Of a DNA stretch of 64,000 nt, positions 25,772 through 39,403 are shown one piece after another. The DNA is taken from positions 9,736,001 through 9,800,000 of the forward strand of contig OX485809.1 of the NCBI GenBank assembly GCA_950295325.1, given 5' to 3'. The position numbers were made by a program, and so were the translations under genes. The DNA comes from Polytrichum commune. Taxonomy: Eukaryota > Streptophyta > Polytrichopsida > Polytrichales > Polytrichaceae. Positions within the stretch are counted from its first letter, which is position 1; the number at the start of each line of letters is the position of its first letter. The notes under the pieces are model-generated. The model worked only from the letters and a program-made list of their open reading frames with translations, had not been told where the DNA came from and did no database searches.

Positions 25772-26531
25772 GGGGCCATTCACGGTTGGGGTACTACTTT
25801 TGGGACAAAGGACTTAAGGACTTTGTCGCATTGATCTTGGTTTTTATCATGATTTATTATTATTTGATCAATAAATTTTACATAAATAAGTAGATAGTTC
25901 ATAAGCTTTATCAAGAAATATTTTTATTATTATTTAATAATCACCCTAAACCCTAAACCCTAAACCCTAGGCCACATCAGTGGCATTTTTTTGCTATTTA
26001 GGTGTGCATTGGTGGTCAACTATTTCCTGTTATGTATCTTGGTACCTTGGTAAAAGTGTCATGTGTCCATTCATATAAATTTTTTTGTCCAATTCTAATA
26101 CTAGACGTTCCTTTTACGTGTGGCCGTGAATATATGTATATTTGGACATGTTTGGTGCCACATGTAAAGTTGGGCAATTGCTATTCAATACATATTTGGT
26201 TCTATTGGTACACACTTGAACGATGAGTGTGAGGAAAAAATTTGGGATCGTTTCGATTGACTCTTGTTGTCCTTTTCAGTCCTTGATCCTAAGGTGAACA
26301 ATTAAGACAACACTCCTGAATGTCCTTTAAGGAATCAAAAGGATATCTTAGATGACCCTATTCCTTCTAAATTAACTTTGTCAGTGTATTTGATATGGAG
26401 TATGAAATGTAGGTATGATCCAAAATATGCTTCACAATACAAATCTAAGCATACCAAGCATGTGAAGTTATCCAAAAAAGTCCGTTTTCCATTAGACGGC
26501 CAAAAGTAGTACCCCAACCGTGAATGGCCCC
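25772..26531. mobile_element. TIR element with 4-bp target duplication, copy B, with telomere repeats
   Basis: This is the second copy of the element at 11685-12436, nearly identical throughout, flanked by TTTG (25768-25771 and 26532-26535). At 25943-25970 it carries three CCCTAAA units followed by CCCTAGG; copy A has a mutated, shorter version. No transposase is encoded; both copies are non-autonomous. Their similarity shows recent activity supplied in trans. Confidence 0.93.
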
Positions 26532-26535
26532 TTTG

Positions 26536-28191
26536 ATAGCAACTCATGGGAGATTAGAATATAGGCCTGGAGTATTCAAAGCTGCATCATGGCCCCTTCA
26601 CACTTATTTTCTATTTACAAAATAGCCAATGCTTCACAAAAGCTAAGAGGGGACAAAGGTGTCTTACGTGCCAACTCGAAGGTGCTTACCTAAACTAAGC
26701 TCCATCCAGCCTCTAGAAGGACTCATCCATTTTTTGATACTAGATGGTTTTACTTGAGTGCGACAAATGCTTGGCCCACATAGGAGGGATGTTTTTTACC
26801 TAAATGTTTGTATGTAAAGGAGGGCTATTATGTACAGTATAGAAAATTTAAACTTAAATTAGAGCCATGTTGAGCTTATGTAGGGTAATGGGAGAATAAT
26901 GGATGAGCATGTGTGCAATGAATTTGTGAAAGAAAATTGGGTGTATCGTGCGTATAAGTACATACCTTAGCCCTATTTTATGCACCCTATTTTTGTGGTA
27001 TACATATGTAAGTCATACAAATCTTAATTAATAAGTTGGATGTGACACATACTTGAGGCTATCGTGTGTAATCTCTACATTGTTGTTTTTGTTGCGAAAT
27101 TCTTGGTATAGGTACCAAATCCAAGGTCACGCATCCATGTTCTTCTTTATCCCAAAGACGAGTGCACCCCATGAGGTATGATATTGGAAGCAAGCATGGC
27201 ATGTAAATTGTGGTCCCACCTTCTCACAATCGTGAGGTACCATGCAAGATCATAGTAGGTTAATTGAGAGGTATAGAATCCCATGCAAAAGGTGGGGTTG
27301 GGACATGCTGCATGACCAAGATGGAAAGCACAAAGCACAAAATGGGCCTATGGGTCCAGAGTGGGTCGTGATAGACTTTCACTTAGAACTTTCATTTGAA
27401 ATTGGGATATGACTCAAATATTTCGAGGTGTATCGCTACACAATCCACTTTGATTTCACAACCCAACGAGCCAAACAATGTATAAATTGAACCTCTCTAT
27501 GTACCCAAACTCGCCAGAATGTCCATAGTAGGTTGCAATTACCTTTATCTCAACTTGAGGATCCAATTAGAAGAAAGACTTGAGACTACCTCACACTACA
27601 TTCTAAAAATGGAAAAGAATCTATCTCTGATGGAATTGTAGAGGCAACACTCCAACACAAATGTGCCTAATTTTCAATTACATCATAAAAGCAAGAGTAA
27701 TATAACTTGTTATCTATAGAGATTGGGACAGTCAGCCATTGGCTAGCTGACAATGGCAAGTCTAACATTTGAGGTGAGATAAGCAGCAATGATTTTGCAT
27801 TGGGGAGATGTCAAGGGTTGCTGCAAGCACACTTCATATATTCATAGTTGACAAATTCCTTTAGAACAAGGTAGTCTAGTTTCCTTCCCTTACAATGGAA
27901 AGTGTATAGAATGACATACAGAATGTAGTAAAACCAATTCCTTTATAACTTGATTCCCATAGAGTAGTTTTGGAATATTAGAAGAACCATGCTCTCATTT
28001 ATCTGCTGCAATGTAAGTAGCCTCTTTTCTAAGGTGGGTGACCATCACTAACTAAAGTTTCCCCGTTTCAAGGTCAAAACTGTAACTGCAATGGGAATCT
28101 GGAATCAGTTGACCTAGCCCACAATCATTGTTTCTGTTTGCTTCCATAAAACCTATAACTAACTTTGAAGAAATTTTCCATCGTCTTAAAA
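26536..28191. other. gene-free stretch 3' of the HSP90 gene
   Basis: No gene or element is recognised. The part nearest 28192 must contain the 3' untranslated region and polyadenylation site of the minus-strand HSP90 gene; no clear AATAAA could be singled out. Confidence 0.5.
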
Positions 28192-31100
28192 TTATTTCCA
28201 TGGGTCATTCTCAGTGATAACCTCGGAAGCCTCAACAACCTCGGATTGGGGTTCACCTTCTTCAGGTGAAGACTCCTCAGTGGTGACTTCAGGTGCGGCA
28301 CTTCCAGATTGTTCCTCCCTTGCATTTCTCCTGCCGGCAAGGGCCATTCCCATCATTTCGTACACCCTTCCACCAAATTCAGCAGGGTTCTCAGGCTGCA
28401 CAGACAAAAGGTCTCGTAAACAAAATGGATTGGTATCCACATGACAAAAGAAATATAACAAGAAGACAACAGAGCTTTTGTTAGATACATGGGGCCAAAC
28501 GGACATTTTTTTCCAGGTAGCCCACTCCTAGAATATAAGACACGCAATTAGTATGAGATGATTAGAAAATCCAAATCAAGGCCATAGCTATTTCCCTCAT
28601 AAATAATGGAGCTCATATACTTATTTTATTCATTGTCAAAGTGAAGATACTCATTCTTGTTGAATGAGCATAATCCGAACTGTGTTGACTATTGAGATGT
28701 ACTTCACAGAAGTCCACAAATAATCCACTTACCCATCACTTCCTAAATGGACCCTTCAATAGCAATTTAAATTAGACAAGACAATTTCTACTCAACCCCT
28801 ACATTTATGAAATGACACGACAGACTGTACTGTTTGCAAGGTGACAACAGCATCCACATTTCATGTCCAGCCTCATGATAATGTGAGTGGGAGAAGCAGA
28901 ATTGACACTTACTCGCAATGAAATTATTGTTTAGTAGAAAAAAAAAAAAAATTGAAAATGACACTTACCGTGTACCCACTAGATAGTAGGGCTGTCTCAT
29001 AGAGAAGGTTCACCATTGCCTGGGCTTGTGGGTTCCTTGGAGTATCCTTGCATGCATACTGCACAGAAGTACGGGAGAAAATGATGACTTGAACAATTGG
29101 AAACCCACAGATTGTCAAAACAAAACCCCACAACCTCAGCAAACTTAAAAAGAACCTTAGTCAGTAAACCAGAAATTATTATTAATATCATTTTTGTTTT
29201 ACACAGCTGATTGCAAGAATGCTCTGCCCTACATACTAGGTCACAGTTCAAATTCCCGTTCACATTGCTCATCTCACAGGCCAAACTTCAGATACCATCA
29301 ATAAGTCTCTTCCCCACTGAGCAGAGCCAACAAAAAGAAGGTGACAGAAGTTTAAGAGAACATACATTGAGGTCCTGAATGATGGGATGGGTAGGGTTGA
29401 TCTCTAAAATCCGGCGTCCCCTCATAAACTCCATTTGTGAGTTATCTCCCAAAGTCTGAGCTTTCATGATCCTGGAAAAGACACAACATAATTTTGTGAA
29501 TGGCACGTATGGGTTAATATTATTTAAAATATTGAGAAGAAGAACAACCAAAAAAAGTGCTCTCACCTTCATTCAAGATCACTGCTCTCCTGTAAGAACT
29601 TCACCAAATTGCAACCCTTACATGAAGCTCTCAAGAATGTCTAATTGCAATTTCAAGACCTGATAGTTATACAAGTTACAGACCCTTTGATAGATCAGCA
29701 TGACCCAAATTCTACACAATTACAATGTAGTACCTCATGTGCAGGTCACAACAAGCGTAAAACTACTTGGGTTTAACCAGGTCATGCCACATGTAATCAT
29801 GTGATTGGTTGGAAACTCCCAAAAATGAATATAAGCATAGAAGTACCCAATCAGACATGAATGTAAGATATTACAAAATGGAAGCTACACTAAATAGTCT
29901 TATTAGTGTGAGCGGAAATTATTAGTGCGGGGCCACACTAATTTTCTAGTCAAGGTGAAATTAGTGGGGGTCCAAGACCCTGAGTCTCCCCCAAGTCTTT
30001 ATGAAAACTTCTGACCAACACATATGATCTTTCTTTTGCAGGACAAAAGTGGTACAAAATGATATTATCACCCACATTAAAAATCTAGAAAGACAATTAT
30101 TGTGACCCACGCTAATTTTCTACTAGAAATCTAGCATGGGTTGAAAATTGATGTGGCCCACATTAATTTCCATTGTGAGAATTAGCGTGGGCTTAGAAAC
30201 CTACTGTGGCCCAGAGCATTAGGACTATTTAGTGCACTAATCCTGCCACTCTAATACATCAGCAAGTTTTACACATTTACAAATTAGGAGGTACTACTGT
30301 GGTCAATATAAGGTCTCCATGATGCCAAGTCTTTACCTCTCCATGTTTGCAGACCAGCCAAACTTGCCAGAGACAAGTACACAAGGAGATGAGCTGATTC
30401 TCTTTGAGACTTGTACCTTGGCGACCTTGTCACCAAGATTTTGCTTCATCCAATCACAAAGTAACCTAAATTCCTTCTCATTTTCCTTCTCTTTCTCTTC
30501 ATCCGCATCCCCTGACAAAATCCAGAGCAATCATTCCCATAACTCAAATCAGAGTGAAATCAAACATATTCATTCTACTTCTTAGCTTATTAGCAATTTT
30601 CTCATACTGAGGAGGAGTAAGGCCTATAGCCAATATTCACAAAGCATGGGGTTTCAGTTTCAGTAGAAAATAAAGAATCACTCTTACCAAGTTCTAAATC
30701 TTCCTTGCTGATGTCTACAAACTTCTTTTCCTTGTAGGACTGCAAGTTGGTGATAGCCACTTCATCAATGGGCTCCACTAGGAACAATACCTGCAGGGAA
30801 GCTCCAGTCAGAAATGTAGAGAAGTTTATCCAATACTAGCAAGCAATCCAAGCCCCTTGCAACAGGATTTTTTAGTGATATATTACTTTTGATATTTTTA
30901 ACTAAAAGTATCAAAAGTGACCCTATTCAATTAGCCAATTATCACATACATTATTCCAATCAGAGCATACATATATGCAGAATGAACTATAGAGAGATAT
31001 GGGCTCATACATATGACCTAGACTCAAATACATACCACATATATCTAATCACTGTTGTCACATATAACTTTATTTTCACTTCTTCTGTTTAATAGATTGT

Positions 31101-34100
31101 GCAAATCATAGAACAAAAACAGAATTATTTCAATACTTGATAGGGATTTCTACAAACCATCATGTAACCCATATAAACACAGCCCCGCTCTTTAAGGGTT
31201 AGTAACTTTCTACTGTCACATCTATACATGTTATAATTCCTAACACATTGATACAACCCACCTCATAGTCTCTTTTCAGAAGCTCTTCTAGGAATGGTGC
31301 ACTCTTTGCACTCTTGATGGTATCGGCAGCCAAATAGTAGATGGCCTTTTGATCGGCTTTCATGGAATCCACGTACTGATCCAGACTGATCAGCTCCTCT
31401 TCATTCTTGCTAGAATTGAATCGCAAAAGTGGGGCAATTCTTTTGTGGTTTGAGGTATCCTCAATGCATCCAAGCTTGATGTTCTTGCCAAAACTTGTCC
31501 AAAATTGCTTGTAATCCTGCAGGTGAGAGGGTAAAATGATAGGCCACCACTGTAAATACATTTTCATTGATCTGTAGTGGTAGTAGAGAAGACAAATTTG
31601 GTGCAATACACACTGTAGCCAAATATGATCAGACATTTTTTATATTATCATCATAAATCTGATAGCTCCATCCAGTATACCTCTTTGTTCTCACGGTTTG
31701 CAACTTCTTCAATCATATCAAAAGTCTTTCTGACAAGTCGCTTCTTCATGATGCGAACCTTCACAACAACAAAAAAACTTATTGCAGTTTAGGTCCCATG
31801 CAAACAGGTAGAAATGTTTTCTGACCATCATCCATAATATTCCAATTAACTAAAAATAACATACTGGACAGAAAAATGTATCTTGTTACTCCTTGACACA
31901 AGAGTTCTCAGTAATAGATTGCAAACTTTGTACTAGTCAAGACTACTAGTGTCAAAACTACTAGCAAATTTTAGCTTGAGATCTGTAAAATCAATATTGA
32001 AGAATCAATAAAAATATTACAGCCCAAGATCATGTTCTTCATTTCTCAATTACTGTCACACAAAGCCTTTACTTCTTCAAATTGCTGTGTGAGGCATACC
32101 CATGAAGGGACTTCTATGCTTAAAAAACACATACAAAGACCAGAGAAAACACTTACAATTCGGCTCTCTTGCAGAATCTCACGAGAAACATTTAGCGGCA
32201 AGTCATTGGAGTCCACCACACCCTTGACAAAGCCCAAATAACGAGGAAACTGCCATACAGATCCAAACGACGAGATAAGAAATTATTTTAAAATAAGACT
32301 CTTCATGTGCAAAAATCACCATAGAAAGTGATAGCACATCCAAAAAGCTCTTTGCAATTAAAAAACTAACCAAGTGCATTGACATGCTTAATTTGGACTG
32401 ATTAAACAGGTGTCTGTGTCTTACCAGTTCCCCATCAAATTCGTCTGAGATAAAAACCCTCTTCACATAAAGACGGATGTTTTTTGTTTTACCACTCAAC
32501 ATATCTTCAGTGTTGAATGGTGCCATGCCTGGAATAAAGAGGAGGCTCTTGAACTCAATTTCTCCCTGCAGTTAAAAATGAAATCTTTCCCATCAACATA
32601 CAAATACATATAATTATATGAAAAATAAAGCTACAAGCAATGGCCACTGCAGGAGATCAAACAATCTGAGAAACAAGACACAAATCTGAGCCAACATCTA
32701 ACTCAATGCAGAGCTGCAAACCTCAGTGGTGAAATGCGCATAAGCCTGAGGGTCAATAAATTCTTTGAAGGTGCTCTTGTAGAAGGTGTTGTAGTCCTCC
32801 TTTGCGACTTCCTTGGCATTACGCAACTGCAACCAGAACCAAAAGATCACCTATGCTTAATGGGTATACTACAAATCAAATACATGAGAGACATAGTGCA
32901 AAAGAATATGCAAAATATCCGCATCTCGGCACGGCGGAACATGTAACCACCCCAGGGTCCCAGTTCAATTGCCAATTTTTTGTTCCTGTAATGGGTAGGC
33001 TAACTGCAAGGGACAAACCAAAACCTCAGGTTGGGTAGGATGGAATATCTCTTTAGATATCAATGATTTGGCACCTTCTATCCTACCAAAAGAAAATATA
33101 GTGGGTGAATGACTATGCTTACCCAGATAGGCTTGGTTTCATTTACAAGCTCCCAGTCCCAGTACTTCTCTGAGATGGTCTTCATTTTTTTCTGCAAAGT
33201 AACACTCAACCAAGTTAGGATCCCCTCACACCCCAGCTTAAAAATCATCACCCTTGATTGACCCTCCAACAACATATTAAAAGTTTATCTGGACTCCACC
33301 TTGTTTTTGTGCTTATCCTTTCATGCAATTAAATGAAGTAGAACTTTCCAGAATCATACTTGGATATAATAGTATCCTGAAGGGCACAAAACAATTTAAA
33401 GATATGGGATAGTGCACTTGACAAAGATTCCTGACTGCAACCTGACCTCATATCCCCCACTTGCAAGACTTGTGTTGCTATTTGATGAGAAACATAACCG
33501 GATGATCAGTAAGTCATTCCACAAATTAAAAAATACAACAAGGGTCCAGTAAATACCTCCGGTTTTGCTTCACCAGCTACTTTCTCTTCTTCAGAGTTTT
33601 CAGTCACCGCCTCATCTTCCTCTACCTGCGTGGGATTCCACCAACAATTGAACAACCTCCTCAAATCTTCAAGTCCTAGCTGAGAATCCAATACAGAACA
33701 TTCCAAATAGTTGCCAAAGTGTGATGTGTTTGTGTGACAGGACACAGTACCTCTTTCTCACGAGATTTCTCCTGCCATGTGTAGATAGGGAAGGAAATAA
33801 ACTGCGAATAGTTCTTGACAAGGTTCTCAATTCGGATGGCATCTGCATATTCAAATTTATCATCCTCCTGCACATTCACTCAGAGAGTTAGGCACAGTTC
33901 ATACCCATTCACTATCTTCACCTACACACAGCTCTCCTTAACCCCTTCCTTATAAGAAAATTATTCACAATGTGTAACTCTGCAGGTTTGGTTCCTTGAG
34001 ATTCATAAATTGGATGAAGGTAACTCATCAAGAAGTACCTTAAGATGAAGAGTGATCACTGTGCCACGGGGAATAAGTTTCTCCGCATCAGTCTCCTCTG

Positions 34101-37100
34101 CAATTGTATATGAGCTGGAGTCAGCCTCTGCTTCCCATTTGAATTGTTTGTCAGACTTTGCACTCTTACTCGATACACTGACCTGGCAATGCCAATATAA
34201 AGTTGACAAAATGTCAATATGGTTGATGATAATTAAAACTACATAAACAACAAATAATGAATTGCCCACCAAGTAGCTATACTCTATGGACTTCAGTGCA
34301 AAGAATCAGTATGTCAATGAGACACAAATTACCAGATTAAAAGCCAATTTGCAAAGCTAGCAAGCAGACTACTTGAGGACATCATACAAAATACTGTTAC
34401 TCCATCCTAACACAAACAACACAACAATCAAAATAACCACCAAAGAAAGGAGCTGCATGTTGTACCTTTTTGGCTACAAGGAAAGCAGAGTAAAATCCTA
34501 CTCCAAACTGCCCAATCAAGTTGTTATCTGAGCTGTTTGATTCTTTATTCTCCTGCATGAAAGTAGCAAATACAGTTTTCAAGAACTGATAAAGACAAGA
34601 AAGTACTTTGCAATAAGCTAAAGTACAACTTCCATCAGCTGAGACCTAAGCAAAGTTCAAAATAGGATAAGTAGTGCATCTGTAGAAAAAATGGCCGCAA
34701 AATGGACAATCTCAAACAGGTGTTCTGGTTTGCAACTCTTTGGTAGCTGACCTTCAAGGCCTTCAAAAACTTGGCAGTTCCACTCTGTGCAATAGTACCC
34801 AGACTTTCCACCAATTCATTTCGAGTCATACCAATACCAGTATCTCTGCACAATAACAGCCAAAGCTTTATAGTGTGAGGACTTGCTTCAAACATAGAAA
34901 TCAAACACTGTAAACTGTAACGAAACAGATAGTACACGCCACCTTGAGTTGGCATAAACTTGACCTCCAGCACCAAACATTCACACGAGGAAAGAAAATT
35001 TTCAGTTAGACACTCACATGAGGGTGATGGTACCAGCATCCTTATCAGCTTTAATGCGAATCTCCATAGCTGGGTTAGGCTCCATCAAGCTTGGGTCGGT
35101 GACACTCAAAAAACGTAACTTGTCAAGAGCATCACTTGCATTACTGCAGCACAAACACATCCCGTCAAATTGCATAACAAAAAAACCTCAATCAATGATA
35201 ACAAGGCTCCACAGATCTTCTAGCAACCTCGGGTCAATTAAGACACCCTGAAAGGATGGAACACTCTGCAGACAAATATAATTCCACTACACCTGAATAA
35301 ACAGTTACTTGCCTGTGATAAAAAGGTAGCATCTTCATAGCAACTATTGCCATGAAAAGGAGTGCACACTAGAAGTAGGAAATAGATAGCTGATTAAACA
35401 GATGAAACAATCCTGAAGGTTTGTCACATTAATTTTATATTCTGAAAGGCTTCAAACAAACAAAGCATACCAGAAAACAACTAGCTGACTTTCATATTGC
35501 TAAAGAGGAGAGCATTTCGGCAATATACCTAACAAGCTCCCGAAGAAACACCTCTTTGTGGCTATAAAGACTGTGCACAATAAGGTCCAACAGCCGGCTG
35601 ACCTGAAAGTACCATATACATGTCAGATAAAAGAAAGAGATTTGAGCCCCTACCCCAGAAGCTGGTGACAAGAATGGCAGTGAGAATTGCAGACAAAAAT
35701 AACTATTACCCTAAATAGTGTTGGAACGGGTGGAAACACAGGGTGCTAACACAGTGTGTTTCATTAAAGGCTTAAAATGCCGTGGCAAATAACTATAAAC
35801 AAACATCAATATACCTCTGCTTGATACTCGAACTTCTCCACTGGAGTTTCCTTCTCAGCCACTGTTGCCTCACATCGAACACCAACAAGGCCAGCCTTGG
35901 AACCACTTGCCAATTTTGGGGCAGACACAAAGGCAAACCCATTTGATCGTCCAGAGATAGACGCTGCAGACCTCAAAGCAACTCTTTGGCTGGGCAGAAA
36001 GGACGTCCTTCTCTGAGTGTAGCTTCCATTGGGTGAAGCCGAGAACTGCCCATGAGAAACAAAACATGCTGTCAGGTCATTTGCAAGTCTGAAAATTTTC
36101 CAAGATACACAGTAAATCAAGCCCGACTACAATGACCTGCAGAGTACAAACTTTTTCTTAGTTGCTAAAATGTTGCCAAAACCTGAACGGCTCTTTTTGC
36201 AAACCTTTTGCACGTATGAAATTAGTCTGACAAACTTAGGTACTGAGAAACCTCATCACGACTCTCCAAAACTTGGGCCTACTTTACTCCTCACAGATTA
36301 TCTCCCTTGTTTTGGGCAATCTTGACCTCACACTTGGGAATACTGAAATAAGTTTCAGAACTTTTGCATCCTTTGCTACTACAGCACCTACGAAGTGATA
36401 GCTTTTGCCAGAATGAGGCACTTGAACAGACCATTTCCCTTCATGAAACATTTAAAAGTGGAGAGATCAGATTGAATCGCACCACTTTGACATGAATGAC
36501 CTCACCGTATCAACCCACATACATCAGAACCTCAGATAGGTGACTGACAGTATTTTACAGGATGGAATTGATCAGCATAATTGAGGAAGCAAATTATCAA
36601 AGTTGACACCTTCCTCACTCCGTTCATGTTCGTCACTCTTGATACTCCACCTAAACACCTATCAGTGATCAAGACAAATGTTTCTCCCAAAGCTCGACCT
36701 CATCTCTCTAGCGGCTTCAAGAACATTGCACTTTCCTTAATTTCAATTCCAGAAACACAATCACAGCCTATGGGCTACCAGGCCTTACACACTAAGATTC
36801 ACTAAGCGGAGGCGAAATGTGCACAGAAGACACTACAAAAATGGCAGAATCTCCCGCACATAAGATTTCCCAACGGAACCTGGCTAATCCAAATTCTTGC
36901 ATTTTACTGCAAAATAACCCACACGGCAAAATTCTCCCATTTCTCGGCTTCAACCAAGAATGCGAAGAAAAAAAAACTTAATCAAAAAAATACTATACAA
37001 AACAAAACAGAACAGAACATACACACATAGTTCTCATGGATAAGAGTATTTGCAACTTACGACATTTTCCATTATCCTATATTCTTCCAAACCCCTTAAG

Positions 37101-37606
37101 ATAGAGCATGCTAAAACCAACACCCTAAAACCTAGTGTTGGCTTTTGGTCGTCTACCAATAAAATTTTATACACTTATAACTTTCGCATACAAAATTCAA
37201 AAAAGCATACTTTGGTGCGTTGAAATCCCCTGTCAGCTGCTAACGAGAATCATTTATCACTTTTTTAATCCCAAAATATTAGTATCTATGCTTAGCGTTT
37301 AAGGTGACGGTTTTAGCACCCGTCTACCTTCACCCAATCTTATGAGCCGCATGAAGACACCATGAAACCACTCGGAGTCAGAACAAATGGCGACGGAAGC
37401 CTCGGTCTCAGTCTCAAAGAAAAACGGACCTTATCCTATGGCAATCTTGAAAACACGTGACAAAGAAGAATTTCAACAATTTGAGAAAAATGAGAAAAAG
37501 TGGAAAAACACGATACCCTGTCAGAGGTGGTCTTTCCGGTCACGGATGAGAGAGGAGTGGCAACATTGAGAGTTCTAGCAGCGGCGAGGGAAGCGGCAGA
37601 CGCCAT
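28192..37606 (-). CDS. HSP90C: chloroplast HSP90 chaperone, 20 exons
   Basis: An ATP-dependent plastid stromal chaperone of the HSP90.5 type. Coding exons, minus strand: 37606-37517, 36045-35815, 35602-35529, 35143-35018, 34845-34752, 34552-34466, 34182-34039, 33867-33751, 33625-33557, 33191-33123, 32826-32722, 32565-32425, 32249-32157, 31758-31681, 31516-31262, 30790-30688, 30511-30337, 29471-29366, 29058-28969, 28395-28192. All introns are GT-AG and the joined frame is 816 codons without a stop, against about 780 in Arabidopsis. Residues 1 to about 90 are a Ser/Ala/Arg-rich transit peptide (starts [15 protein letters not shown]). The GHKL ATPase shows ELVSNASDAL (129-138), DTGIGM (175-180) and [11 protein letters not shown] (219-229). 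The middle domain has [12 protein letters not shown] with the catalytic Arg at 472. The C-terminus ends DPWK, without the cytosolic MEEVD tail or the ER KDEL signal. Exon 9 encodes the acidic charged linker. The start is the only ATG that gives a plastid presequence in frame. Confidence 0.97.
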
Positions 37607-37746
37607 AGCTGCAACTCTTTTGCAACCTCTTCTCCCTTTCCCTTTGAAGACTACAGAAGGAAAGCTTCAAAATCCAAAACCCCAAAACGAGGTTGGAAGC
37701 TGTGTATGGGAGAATGATGGAAGCGGCACAATGAGGAGAGCAACAC

Positions 37747-37777
<31 letters not shown>

Positions 37778-37900
37778 TTGAGAGAAAGAGGGTGGACATT
37801 GTGAGGCGCCAGTTGCGGATAAACCCAGAACCCCAGCGCGGGTGCGCGGGTGCGCGGGTCCCAGACTGAACCCGCGATATGGAACTATATTACCGTACGC
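37607..37900 (-). promoter_or_regulatory. HSP90C 5' untranslated region and core promoter
   Basis: Upstream of the start codon the minus strand is pyrimidine-rich: a (CT)n tract lies at about 37747-37792, as is common in plant 5' leaders. A TAATATAG at 37892-37885 could be the TATA element, which would place transcription start near 37855. No clear inverted nGAAn heat-shock element array was identified in this interval. The TATA call is inference from position and base content only. Confidence 0.4.
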
Positions 37901-37944
37901 CGGTCTTTGGAATCACTTTGACAAATAAATGAAATAATATGATG

Positions 37945-38460
37945 CCCCCTTCCCACTTGACTTTAGCAAAGCCTAAAAGTTGGTTCTAAAAACACGGCCT
38001 TCGCACCATCGACACTATCTAGTCCCAAGCCCAATTCGCAAATGATGTGGCATGGTTTAAAAGTGGAGGTTTTAAGCCTCAAGCATCGACCCTCCCATCA
38101 GTACCTAGACATGAGGCAAGAATGTAGGGCCTTTAAAAGTGTCACCTCCTGCCCTTGTGATTGGTTGTTGTTAGTCTTAGCTATGAGGGCATGAGGAGCT
38201 TCATTAACAACAATCGACGGTAAGATAGATGAGTAGTAAGGCAATTGGGGATGGGACAAAAAAATTTCAACATTCATTGCTTGGTAGATAAAACAATGAA
38301 CATGTGTGAAAACTACTTAACTAAAACCTACTCGAAAATCTCCAGAGCAAGTTCTTGTAAGTGCAACATGATAGTTGGATGCCTCTACTATAACCGAGAA
38401 AGGTTTACCCAAATTTTAGGCAAGACTTTGGTTATTTGGTAAAGTCAAGTGGGAAGGGGG
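37945..38460. mobile_element. MITE upstream of HSP90C
   Basis: Bases 37945-37965 and 38440-38460 are exact 21-bp inverted copies (CCCCCTTCCCACTTGACTTT...), extendable to about 25 bp with one mismatch. The 516-bp interior has no transposase. The target duplication is not clear (GATG and AATG flanks). It lies about 340 bp upstream of the HSP90C start codon, within the likely promoter. Confidence 0.85.
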
Positions 38461-38926
38461 AATGTTCAAGTGCATTGGTGGGGGCACCGTGGAATAGACT
38501 GCAGGGCCGATATTGTGACTAGCTAGGAGGGTGGGGTCTTAGTTTTAAGCACTAGCTAGGGTGGCGGGTGTCCACCTTGTCCATAAATGAGTAGAGAAGC
38601 CTTTGGAAGGCAGTGTTAAGCATACATGTTGTGGCGTCTCTAACATAATAAGTTTTGTCAATCTACGGCATTTTTGTGTACTCAAACATTGTGTGTCACA
38701 ATGTTGCAGTCAGCCTTCAACTTGTGTGTACTCATTCTTTCCATACTTAAGTCTTTGTGAGTCATTTTTTTGATGTAATTTCAACAATGTTTAGGGTGCA
38801 TATGGGGATGCCAACCTCCCTCCATCAGAAGACATTCCCTTGTATTTGTCATTAAAGTATTATTTTCCTATGTATCCGTGACATGGTTTTGTGTTGTGGT
38901 TGTTCTTATGGGATTTTCCTGCAAGC
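38461..38926. other. gene-free stretch between MITE and retrotransposon
   Basis: No gene or element end was recognised. Confidence 0.5.
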
Positions 38927-38982
38927 TAGTGCTAATTGAATAGATCTCCCAAAACTGTATTAGATCCAGTTGGTTCAAGTTA
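38927..38982. repeat. left copy of 56-bp flanking duplication
   Basis: These 56 bases, beginning TAGTGCTAATTGAATAGATC, recur at 50029-50084 with one mismatch, on the other side of the retrotransposon. They are far longer than the 5-bp target duplication made by Ty3 integrases. Confidence 0.9.
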
Positions 38983-38984
38983 GG

Positions 38985-39403
38985 TGACATCGGGGGCTAA
39001 GTCACGTCAATTTAGGAGTAAATGGACTCCACTAGGAGTCCATGTGTGTTGGGATGAGTAACGGACTCCATTGGGAGTCCTAGTTAGTTGTTCATCCACT
39101 CCATGGATGAACTCCACATAGGATTGGGGTTGTATGGAGAGGAAGGCCTCTTGACTTGCCATTGTTGTCAAGTCAAGTCTTGTGAGTGTGTTTTGAGAGA
39201 GAGAGAGCTTGTTGTTGCTTTCTCATGGCTATGTTGTAGTAGATTATGAGTAAAGCCTTTGCATTCTTTCTCCACCACTTGCACTCTTGGATTCTCCCTT
39301 CGTGGAGTGAGAGATAGCTTGACTCTTGTGTGTGAATTTCAGAGTTTCTTAAGCTTTGTAAGGAGACATTTTAGTTTCTTAAGCTTGGAGAGAGAAACCC
39401 TCA
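38985..39403 (+). repeat. 5' long terminal repeat (or conserved part of it)
   Basis: Starts TGACATCGGGGGCTAAGTCA and ends GAGAGAAACCCTCA, so it has the usual TG...CA limits. It differs from the right copy at two positions near 39222 and 39234. Direct repeats of GGACTCC / GGAGTCC blocks at 39025-39080 give it short internal stems. Because the 3' end is rearranged, the true LTR may extend beyond 39403. Confidence 0.9.
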